A DNA stretch of 64,000 bases from Amia ocellicauda (lineage: Eukaryota > Chordata > Actinopteri > Amiiformes > Amiidae): contig NC_089857.1 in the NCBI RefSeq assembly GCF_036373705.1, positions 40,434,784 to 40,498,783 of the forward strand. The letters are read 5' to 3'. Under the pieces are notes generated by a model. The model was not told the origin of the DNA and searched no databases. It saw only the letters and a list, made by a program, of their open reading frames with translations. Positions 54,931-64,000 of this stretch are shown piece after piece; position 1 is the first letter of the stretch; every line of letters starts with the position of its first letter. The position numbers and the translations under genes are program-made.

Positions 54931-55925
54931 CTCTCTCTATATTTAGATATATTTTTAAATGCTACATCCATACACTGAAGGAAAGACACCAATGAAAATG
55001 GAAAAGCCTTGAGGACTTTGTCTTAAATTGGTCATTCCAAATGTGTTTTATAGCTGATTTCAACTAAAAGCAGCACAGTCTGGTTTATGACACTCGTGTT
55101 GTGTACATTGTTAATAACATTTGTATTTATTTCCTATCAGTCAGCAGGATACCTGTGGATACCGAGGCCGGTCAGTCACAGATGGTGTGTGTGTCACCTG
55201 GGCAGCGGCCGCAGTGTGTTGTGCTGAGATAGTTCACGACTGGAGTCTCTGCAAATGCGTACAAGGTGTTTCTCAGCGATTCAACTGCTGTTGCATCTTC
55301 ACAAAAACACACACAGTCTGAATGAGTTTGATCTGAGTTGTGGAGCCCTTTATCACCTGCAGCAGCAGTGGATGTGTGGAGGGGAGGCGGGTGGGATGCC
55401 TCTTGGCTCAGTGTGTGTGTGTGCGTGTGTGTATGTACACTGTATTTCCATAGATATTGGGACAGCTTCCAGATTCTCAGCCTTAATGAGCGCTGCAGTG
55501 TTACTGATTGACGGCAGGTGGAGAAGCAGGGCCGTGAGAGCAGCCAGTCTCTTCAGCTCCTTCCTGGTCCGATGTTAAGTTCTTCCCTGAGGTAGTCCAT
55601 GTACGACCGGGCCATGAAATGTGTCGTTCCTGGACTTGTGAAATGATGACAGTTTGTGGGGCCTCGCTGTACGAAATCTCACGAGTGCTGGCAGTTGTCC
55701 ACGATGACACAATACCGGCGGGAACAGGGCCCTTCAAAACACACAAAGGGCCCCAAATGATGTGCAAAACAAACACCTTTATCAGGACAGAACTGTCTGT
55801 CAGTCCCAGCTGTGTGGCAGGACTGTGTTGTGTCTCTGGTCTCAGGCCCACTGTGCTTGTATTCACAATACAACTTTTATTTTTAGAATGGAATTGTGTT
55901 TTTTTATGAGACATCTTGGCATCAA
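54931..55925. other. Intergenic, no gene recognised
   Basis: Includes a GT-rich stretch (about 55411-55437). ORFs at 55255-55578 and 55501-55914 lack recognised motifs. Confidence 0.4.
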
Positions 55926-55928
55926 CAA

Positions 55929-55933
55929 GGTAA

Positions 55934-55992
<59 letters not shown>
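55929..55992. repeat. (TTA)n microsatellite
   Basis: About 64 bp of pure TTA/ATT repeat. Confidence 0.95.
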
Positions 55993-55993
<1 letters not shown>

Positions 55994-56459
55994 AAGCCTA
56001 TTCAAAATAATAATAATAAATAATGTAGAATTCTCAAAGGTAAAGTTAATTAAATGGGTAATTGAAATAGGAAAGTTGAATGTGAGAGTGTGCGCCGTCT
56101 GGCGGTCACTCTGTGTAACAGCAGCATGGCAATCATTGTGATGTGATAGATATATTGCTTTATTTTTCTTTGAAGTTAACCTGTCCGACGTCTTTTATGT
56201 TTGTCTTTTTTATCTTTTTACTCTTCCTGAGCCCTTGGGGAGAGTTTGGAATGCGTTTCTTAGATAAATACAGATCTAGAATGTAATGTATCTGAGGATC
56301 TTCTGTCTGCACGTCACAGTAGCCTATTCGTTTTGCACATGTGATTGAATGTGTATTATTGTGTACGGTAGAAAGCAGGTTTCTATTAGTGTGAATGTTA
56401 AAGTAGTAGTAAATTAAGTCAGGAGTAGGATGTGTGGTTATTGCAGTTGACAGTAAGTA

Positions 56460-56665
56460 GGTTGAACCCTTAATTGAACTAATCATTTCCTAAATCAGTT
56501 AAGTATAAAATTGTATAAGGTACTTATTAAGGAAACAACTTTTTTTTTAATCAATTACACAATTTTAAAAATCAAATGTAAGCCAATTACTTAAATCAAG
56601 GGCTCAATTAAGTAACAGAGCTCAGTTGGAAGCAGTGTAGGGGCTCCTGGGGACCAGGGCTGGGT
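56460..56665. repeat. hAT-type MITE remnant
   Basis: Contains 'cttaattgaactaatcattt' and the inverted 'atcaagggctcaattaagta', then 'gggaccagggctgggtgcc', the pattern of CAGGGGT-family MITEs. The left terminus is missing. Confidence 0.55.
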
Positions 56666-57125
56666 GCCCCCTGGTGTCGGGACCTGTGCCAGGGAGGACA
56701 GGAGTGTAGGATCCCATAGCGGTCAAAGACTCAACGGGTTGTAACTGGAATCTGGTAACAGTAACCAGAGGGACTGGCACAGGTGTGGTTGGCATCACTA
56801 GCACGGGCAAACAAGGATGATCCGTAGACGAGACGAGGGGTCGAAACACTGGAAACTGTAAGGAAGACTGCTCGCTAAAGCAAACGATACTTGAGTCGTT
56901 TACATGTGTTGTATTTCTCCCCACATGCTGCCACTACAACAATTGAGTAAACGGAACAAAGGAGTATATATACAAGGGATGACGAGACGGGGAATAGGAG
57001 ACAGGTGGAAATTAATCTGGGATGATGATTGAATGATTAGAAACTGAGGTCCTGGAACGGGATCTGGGTCTCAGGTGACCTCTGGTGGCGAAGCAGGAAT
57101 AAATCAGTCTGTGGATGTTACACTG
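56666..57125. repeat. Unclassified repeat-like segment
   Basis: Shares 'gtatttctccccacatgct' and the following bases with 61487-61515, so at least part of it (about 56907-56945) is a dispersed repeat. The 3' part ('aggtggaaattaatctggga', 'ctctggtggcgaagcagga') resembles non-coding ends of fish retroelements, from memory and with low confidence. Confidence 0.4.
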
Positions 57126-57141
57126 ACATCTTTTCCATATA

Positions 57142-57990
57142 CAGACGGGTGACAAATTAAAGGAAAAAACAACATAAAGTGTCTCAGTGAGGTGTTGGAC
57201 ACCACGAGCCGCCAGAAGAGCTTCAATGCTGATTCTACGAGTCTCTGGACTCTACTGGAGGGATGAACACTATTCTTCCAAAAGATATTCCCTCATTTGG
57301 TGTTTTGATGATGGTGGTAGAGAGCGCTATCTAACACGTTGGTCCAGAATCTCCCATAGCTGTTCAATTGGGTTGAGATCTGATGACTGCGAAGGCCAGA
57401 GCATATGAGTCACGTCTCATCACACCATTCAGTGAGCCCTTGTGCCCTGTGGATGGGGGCATTGTCATCCTGGAAGAGACCACTCCCATCAGGATAGAAA
57501 TGTGTCACCATAGGATAAAGGTGATCACTCAGAATAACTGTCAAGATCTGCAGTGACTCTTCCCTCTAAGGGGACAAGTGGACACAAACCATGCCAGGAA
57601 AATGTCCCCCACAGCATAACAGAGCCTCTGGACCCCCTCACTGTAGGGGTCCAGCAGTCAGGCCTGTCCCGTTCTCTTGGTGTCCCACACATGCACTCGC
57701 CCACTTGTCCAGAACACGAGCCAGTTGAGCGTCTGTGTGACTGAAGCTCCTGCCATTCGTGCCCCAATAATGACCCCTCTTTCAAAGTCACTGAGATCCT
57801 TTCCTCTCTCCATCTTGATCCAAAACCGAGGTCAGCTTGACCTGCTCAGCATTTGTATACATGCCACAGAACTTGATAGGATTTTAATTGCTTAATTGTA
57901 TCATGCAGTACACCTGTTTGGAGGCATCTACTTTCGTTATGTTCCTACACTCATTCATTCAGGTTTTTCCTTTAATCTGTCGCCCGTCTG
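57142..57990 (-). mobile_element. Internally deleted Tc1-like element, copy B
   Basis: 849 bp between TA dinucleotides (57140-57141, 57991-57992), ends 'cagacgggtgacaaattaaa' and inverted 'cagacgggcgacagattaaa'. Same family as 20735-21480 but inverted. The minus strand keeps the transposase N-terminus ('[20 protein letters not shown]') plus about 100 bp absent from copy A, then jumps to '[19 protein letters not shown]'. The C-terminal part with '[12 protein letters not shown]' is present but broken. Different deletion points in the two copies indicate independent deletions. Confidence 0.85.
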
Positions 57991-58189
57991 TAGTATTTGA
58001 CCTCTGCACCACTGGTCTTTGAGTTCGTCAGTGTCTTTGTTGGGGGAATCGATTTTGGGGATACACACTCTCGGACCCCAGTTCAGACTTCCTGGGATGA
58101 TTATCCAGTCAGGACACTCTCATCGTTTTTGCAAAAGGCCATCGCTGTAGCATATGCTCTCTATTTGTCTGCCACCTAATATATTAACA

Positions 58190-58385
58190 CATTTTTTGGA
58201 TTTGTACAAAAAGTTTACAAACATATGTTGTGTAAACCAAATAAAACTACTGTAAGTATTGTAAACTTTATGTAAACATACATATTACAAATTGTTTACA
58301 TTTTCCGTTAAAACCTTTGTAAACTTAAGGTCCTGAAATGGTTTGCAACTTGTGAAAATGTTGTAAACCGTATTTTCCTTGCAGT
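58190..58385. other. Cluster of GTAAAC (forkhead-like) motifs
   Basis: Seven GTAAAC/GTTTAC cores occur in about 160 bp (58213, 58232, 58261, 58272, 58294, 58319, 58363), three of them the full GTAAACA forkhead core. It may be a regulatory cluster or a degenerate repeat built on 'ttgtaaac'. Confidence 0.45.
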
Positions 58386-60235
58386 GAGGAGATTTTATAT
58401 AAAGAGGTCATGTCAATGATCATTGTATTTGTGTTTGAACATAAAGGCATTTGCAATCCTTCCCTTAGTTTTACTGCAGATTAATGGCAGTAGAAACAAA
58501 CTATATGGGAATATTTGAAGTACTATAACAATGCCAGTGTACAGAACTGTTTATTCTACAAACAATATTGTGGATATTTCAATAATATTCACATTTCTGT
58601 CTTCAATGGCTTGAAGAGTCACTGACACTTACATTTTGCTTTATTAAATGCAACAAATATCCTACAATGTTGACAATATGATATAGATGTATTTATTTGT
58701 TATTATTGCTGTTATTATTATTTAGTAAACAATATATTATGCCCAGTACGGTTTTCTCATCAGGTTATTCATACAAATCCCACTAGGAGGCAGCAGATGC
58801 CAGCTGTCAGTGTTGAGCACACAACTCAACACAGTTCCTTCCACAGCAGTGTTCATTTTCAATAACAAGCAGCTGGTTCTGCTTCCCAGGTTGTTAAGAC
58901 ATGCGTGTTTAAGCTCCTTTTCTGTCCACGTTATTCCGTGTTTCTTTAAAGGGTAAATGTTTACATGAAGTGGGATTCAGTCTTTGGAAAGCTTGCCTCA
59001 TGTGTTGTGTATTTGAAAGTGCAACATTTAGAGAATAACAATGGATTACATTTAAACCAGTAGTTTATATTTCTAAAATACCATCTCGATAGTCTTCTTT
59101 ACACTGACATTAACAAAGCACTGCTCCTAAGGAATGATTACAAAAATCCCCATAAGACTATTTTATTTTGTTAAACAAGATATAAAAGCCAATGTTTTTT
59201 CATTGATGGAGGAAAAAAATAATAATTCAGGGAGCTAAACCAGTATGTTAAGATGTGCTTTGTTTTGTAAATAATGTCCAAGTTATGGAACCACATTTGG
59301 CTGCCGAATCAACATGCATGAGCGAATCCTGTAAAATAAAAGGCGACATAAGTAACCCTAGGGATATGAGCTTACTGTATTGTTCATTCCAGAAAGCTCT
59401 TCACCTAATGAAATAAAACACAACAAACACAAACAGCGTGAGCAAAAACATCAATGCTCAACATTGGCACAAAAACCAGGAGAAAGCAACGATAATGCAA
59501 GCCAACAAGTACATCATAAATATGCTGATACAAATATATATATTGTTTTTAAATGTAACTGTAATTTGTTAAAGGGCAGTAAGCATTGCATCAGGGAAGA
59601 GTCATTGTAACTGTGTTTTAGTGTGGAAGTGCGGACCACGAATCCTGGGTGTTTACTGACGATGACGCAGTGTGCTGTGGTGGGAGGGACAGGCCGAGCG
59701 CAGGTCACACGGGTGTCCAAACAAAGACTGAAAAACAACTGCAACAGGAATCAAAGAGCTGGAATTATAGAATATTTATACAAATATCTGCCTGGAAGCA
59801 CCAGATTATATTAAAAAAAGAAGCTGATACAAGAAAGTGATGGTGCTGCGACATCTTTCACAGACATTCAGAGCGGTCTTTTCACCCGTTTTGAATGGTT
59901 CTTGAATTTTAAAGTAATAATACATTCGATTGAACTTGAGGTGGACAAGACTAGGAGACAATACACAAAGAATGGACAATATTTTAAGCATGAAGAAGGG
60001 AACTGAAGGATTTAAAAGAAACTCAAACATTTCTCCTTAATTAGGCATTATTTATTTGATGTTTTAACGCGTTTGTCTTGCAGTTTTGTTTATAGGGATA
60101 GGTTGGGATACGTCGTGTTATATCCCATCTATCTACACATCAGCTACACTAATGTCTAGAGAAAAGTGTAACTGACTTTTGTTCACAAGGCAGACAGGCA
60201 TGCGCTACATATTAAATATGAACACAGTGATTCAA
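58386..60235. other. Intergenic, no gene recognised
   Basis: AT-rich sequence with short ORFs only (for example 59380-59610, 59806-60030) lacking family motifs or splice context. Confidence 0.45.
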
Positions 60236-60709
60236 TATAAGAAAGTTTACAACCGAGAGGAGGCCATTCGCCCCATCGTGCTCGTTTGGTGTCCATTAAT
60301 ATCTAAGTGATCAAGGATCCTATCCAGTCTGTTTTTGAATGTTCCCAAATTGTCTCTTCAGCCACATCGCTGGGGAGTTTGTTCAGATTGTGACGCCTCT
60401 CTGTGTGAAGAAGTGTCTCCTGTTTTCTGTCTTGAATGCTTTGAAGCCCAATTTCCATTTGTGTCCCCGGGTCCGTGTGTCCCTGCTGATCTGGAAAAGC
60501 TCCTCTGGTTTGATGTGGTCGATGCCTTTCATGATTTTGAAGACTTGGATCAAGTCCCCACGTAGTCTCCTCTGTTCCAGGGTGAAAAGGTTCAGGTCCT
60601 CAGTCTCTCAGTAGGACATTCCCTTCAGACCTGGAATAAGTCTGGTTGCTCTCCTCTGAACTGCCTCTAGAGCAGCGATATCTTTCTTGAAGTGTGGAGC
60701 CCAGAACTG
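60236..60709 (-). mobile_element. CR1 3' fragment
   Basis: Minus-strand CR1 3' UTR with a little RT C-terminus, from 'taagaaagtttacaaccgag' to 'agcccagaactgt'. Nearly identical in layout to the fragments at 16.8 kb and 36.8 kb. It abuts an ATA/AAT simple repeat at about 60710-60740. Confidence 0.87.
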
Positions 60710-60807
60710 TATAATATTTAATAATAATAATAATAATAATTCCTAGTTTTGTTCAGAATGCACACACACTACAAATTCACGTGTTTCCATGTGTTTCCGG
60801 TGTGTAG

Positions 60808-60876
60808 CATCGGGGGTGATGACCTGGCAGACTCGGGGGGGTTTGATGAACAGAGGTTGGACTTGAAACACTCCAG
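60808..60876 (+). other. Possible orphan exon
   Basis: A 69-bp open segment between an acceptor-like 'ggtgtgtag' and a donor-like 'ctccag' plus GTGCGC encodes 'IGGDDLADSGGFDEQRLDLK'. The length is a multiple of three (phase 1 in, phase 1 out). I recognise no family and no partner exon, and the polypyrimidine tract is weak, so it could be chance. Confidence 0.15.
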
Positions 60877-60949
60877 GTGCGCCGCTGTGAGCGTCACTGG
60901 TACCCAAGTCGGTCAGCATGGCTTTGACAATTCATTGTGTTTCTAATGA

Positions 60950-61855
60950 ATCAGAATCTGAGGATTACGCACTGGAGCAGATGATATCTGCGGAGAGCAG
61001 CTTTGGGGATTATCGTTGCTAGCTGGCTGATGATGTGAAGGATAAAAAGCATCCAGTGATTTGAGGTTCACATTTCTCTGCTGGGAATGGCTGATGTGGA
61101 GTTTAGTTTAATTTCAGACGTAATTATGCAGCAAGAAGCCGGCTAATAACATAATAGAGGCTTCATTACTGAACGTGCTGTAAATGAGAGAATGATTATT
61201 CCCCCTGCTAGGGCCAAAGCCTGGGTGAGGGGGGGACATGTCTCTTGATGAAACACTGAACAGATAACCCCCAGCTGTAAGCCATGCTCAGTTTAGTGCA
61301 CTTTGTTTTTCCTTTTTCTAGTAAATACGCGCTTGTGCGTCATAGTTCATGCAGCCCGGGGTTTATTTCACAATTTATAGATGATATCAACAGAATTTGT
61401 ACACATTTTAAGTAGCATAGTGTAAATAAGGTGGGCCTTTCCCCTCGGCCCCGGTGACATTTGCTTGAGTTGTCTTTTATTTGTGTCGTATTTCTCCCCA
61501 CATGCTCCCACTACACCCCAGCGTAAACAGGAAACCAGTGCATCGCTAGAACTGCTGATTAGAGACTTCAGCGCAAACAAACAGAGTCCCCAAGGTTGGA
61601 AACCCAAGATCCTGGAAGTGCACTTATCTGAAGATCACAGATAAAAGGGATTTGAGGAAAATAACTGCTGGAGGATGATGATGATGTTCTGTTTGTCAGC
61701 AAACCATCGTTGTGCTTTCAGCGTTTCCTCCAGAACTTCCAGTTGAGGAGTTGTGCAACGTCCATCCATAATATCGTCAGGGAAAACAGCCTCCTCAAAT
61801 CAGCTCAGATCCCAGGGCTGACCCTTCTGTCAGTATGAATCTGAGTTCACTCACC
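60950..61855. other. Intergenic, no gene recognised
   Basis: Contains the dispersed segment at 61479-61515 shared with 56907-56945. Otherwise unremarkable. Confidence 0.4.
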
Positions 61856-61861
61856 AATAAT

Positions 61862-62042
61862 TTTACAATCGAGAGGAGGCCATTGGCCCCATCGTGCTCG
61901 TTCGGTGTCCATTAATAACTAAGTGATCTAAGGATCTTATCCAGCCTATTTTTGAATGTTCCCAAATGTTTAGCTTCAGCCACATCGGGGAGTTTGTTCA
62001 GATTGTGACGTCTCTCTGTGTGAAGAAGTGTCTCCTGTCTTG
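61862..62042 (-). mobile_element. Diverged CR1 3'-UTR fragment
   Basis: About 180 bp matching the CR1 3' UTR ('gaggaggccattggccccat', 'gtttgttcagattgtgacgt') with more substitutions and small deletions than other copies. An older insertion. Confidence 0.8.
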
Positions 62043-64000
62043 ATATGAGCCTTTACTCTGTAGAGACCTTTGTGCAGGTCTGACTCAGGTCGTGAGTAAA
62101 AAACACACATGAGTCACGTCTCCGGTCTCAGAGGACAAGCGACTGCAGAGGAGGTTGGTGTCGATGATGAGCATTGAGGATGACAGGCCTTCTGGAGATC
62201 AAGTATGGTTTCTCCGAGGCACGGGACCTCCTGCTGCTTTGTGTTTTTAATGAGAAACGCGGGGAACAGGGTCAAACCGGAACAGCAGCCTTATGTAGAC
62301 TCATGCCGTAACCGGAAAAAGGAAAGCAAATATATGTTTTTTGGTTGTTTTTTGTTTTATTTAAGAGCTGTGTAAAAATCAAAGAATAACTGAGAGTCTC
62401 TGATTGTAAACACAACGGGGAAATGTGCACAGCAGTGTTTACTTCTCGAAGGGCTGAAGCAGCCATATTGGAGTGACTCAAAATCATTTTCCACTGGGCC
62501 TCATTTGTGTCAGTGAGGCAAAGCTTGCTGGATGATATTTTTGTTTGAAGGTGGAGGCGTAGCGTATTCGAGAACTGATAAATTGCACAACATTTGCTGA
62601 AAAACAACAGATCACTGTACACCTCTTTGCACCCACCGCATTCATTGAGCGTGTTTATGCTTAACCTCGGCTAGCTTTGATATAATCACTCCTGATTAAT
62701 CTTTATTATGCATAAACTTCAAATACCAACGCAGCTTTTTGTTAGGCTGTATATATCTCTCTCTCTCTCTATATATATATATAAATATGTGACGAGCACT
62801 TCAGAGTGAATTTGTTTTCATGATAGAGTGCACATTTTAAACCCCACGACCATTTTTAGAAAGTCCTAGGTAGGTAAAGAGCTAAATATTTATATGTGCA
62901 CACATTACCTAGAAAAATGAATTAAAAAAAAATATGTATGCACCCTTGACATTTCAGCCTTTGCTAAATACGTCCCTGGATGCTATGCAGCTGCTTTCGT
63001 CTTGATTTGAAATATGGTGCAGATTCTGCTGAAATGCAATCAAGAAGAAGAAAAGCCTGACTAGAGCAACACTGGCTTTGTGCGAGTGTTTTGTATACTT
63101 CTCAGGGTTGGCATTTAAGGAAGGAGGGTGCTGTAAAATGCACTAGAATTCTTTAACTGCAAATCTTTACGGGACTGATAATTCGCTGTAAGAATTGTAT
63201 AGATGCACCGAATTGTGTGGAACCTCTTGGTGTCTTATCCTACGTGTGTAGTAGGTCATCCCAGATAAGCCTTTTGTTTAGGCAGGAACATTAATGATAC
63301 ATCTAATGTATATGACACTCTGTGTACACAAATCGATCTGTGGTGTGTGTGCCTGTATGTTAATTATTGTGTTCATAACAGGGATGCAGTGACAGGAGGT
63401 TGATTGGCACCGTAGCGCGGGAAGGGTCCTTGTCTCCCTTTTGAGGACCAGTTGAGGACACTCCTAAGATAATGAGCATAATCCTCCATTTTCTGCTTTT
63501 TTGTGTTCTGTTTTGTTGTTGTTGCTGATGTTATTGAATTAATAAGCTTTGTGAAGCATTAAGAGAAAACACAGATGTTCAAGTACTTCCGCAGATTATA
63601 AAGCTCTCGTAGCTCTTAGAGAGAGGGATGGGTTTAATAGGGACAGTATCAGCACTAACCCGTGGAAATGGCTGTTTCTGGTGGCTTCCTTTTATAGCCA
63701 CGCTTTGTCTTCAGTTCTAAGAGAAGTGTCCTGCTGCTGCAATTTCGGGGGATGTTCTAGATATTTTAGATTGTCAGTGACCGGGCTCATTGATGCAGGG
63801 TCTACAGTGCTGGATCTCATTCCAGGGAATCACACAACCCCAAAAGACATATGTAGTAGAAGGTAGATAGAGATTATTTTGGCCCAGACTCGGCTGATTG
63901 AGGGAACAATGACCAGGCCATGAGGACTGGATGGACGGAGTCAAGGGGCTGCTGCAGGGGCGGGGTTTGGGGTGATGGAGGAATGCAAAGCAATGAATCC
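62043..64000. other. Intergenic, no gene recognised
   Basis: Includes a CT/TA microsatellite at about 62755-62784. No exon, RNA gene or transposon is supported to the window end. Confidence 0.4.

Noticed and set aside
62272-62622. Minus-strand ORF beginning 'MAASALREV' as a possible first exon
   Set aside because: The start context looks promoter-like, but there is no continuation, family match or clear donor.

Overview
The window is nuclear DNA of a vertebrate, almost certainly a ray-finned fish. Genes have short GT-AG exons and long introns. There are TATA-less GC-rich promoters, AATAAA poly(A) signals, simple repeats, and a repeat set of CR1-type LINEs, Tc1/mariner elements and hAT-type MITEs. 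I cannot name the species. The CR1 and hAT-MITE content with no sign of a teleost duplicate suggests a non-teleost or early-branching lineage (gar, bowfin, sturgeon, eel and similar), with low confidence.

Five protein-coding genes can be rebuilt exon by exon with continuous reading frames. (1) kgd4/mrps36, plus strand, 5762-8392, 113 aa, a small subunit linked to 2-oxoglutarate dehydrogenase. (2) pdxp, plus, 9929-11240, 308 aa, pyridoxal phosphatase/chronophin. (3) setd9, plus, 15470-22460, 285 aa, a SET-domain protein. (4) mier3, minus, 26747-34432, 539 aa, an ELM2-SANT co-repressor subunit, convergent with setd9. (5) gpbp1, plus, coding 47305-51639, 418 aa, vasculin, with a CpG-rich promoter near 41.2-41.5 kb and a long leader region. 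setd9-mier3-gpbp1 is the same block as on human 5q11.2; kgd4 and pdxp lie elsewhere in human, so their position here is a lineage feature.

The rest is mobile-element landscape. Positions 1-4.4 kb hold an inverted-repeat element, an intact Tc1-like transposon with perfect termini, a second Tc1 fragment and a CR1 copy. setd9 intron 2 carries a three-level nest (hAT MITE, then CR1, then a small MITE). setd9 intron 4 carries an internally deleted Tc1 element just past an apparent GC-AG donor. The 34.5-41.2 kb and 52.5-64 kb intervals hold hAT MITEs, CR1 3' ends, a second deleted Tc1 copy and a 1.5-kb hAT element with an exact 8-bp target duplication. By contrast 42-47 kb (gpbp1 leader intron) and 22.9-26.7 kb (mier3 3' UTR) show almost no recognisable repeats.

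The genes do not form a pathway: two metabolic (2-oxoglutarate dehydrogenase assembly, vitamin B6 phosphate turnover) and three chromatin or transcription related. I found no wholly new biological system. The most notable points are the intact DD36E Tc1 element, the GC-AG intron in setd9 and the nested insertions with readable target duplications.
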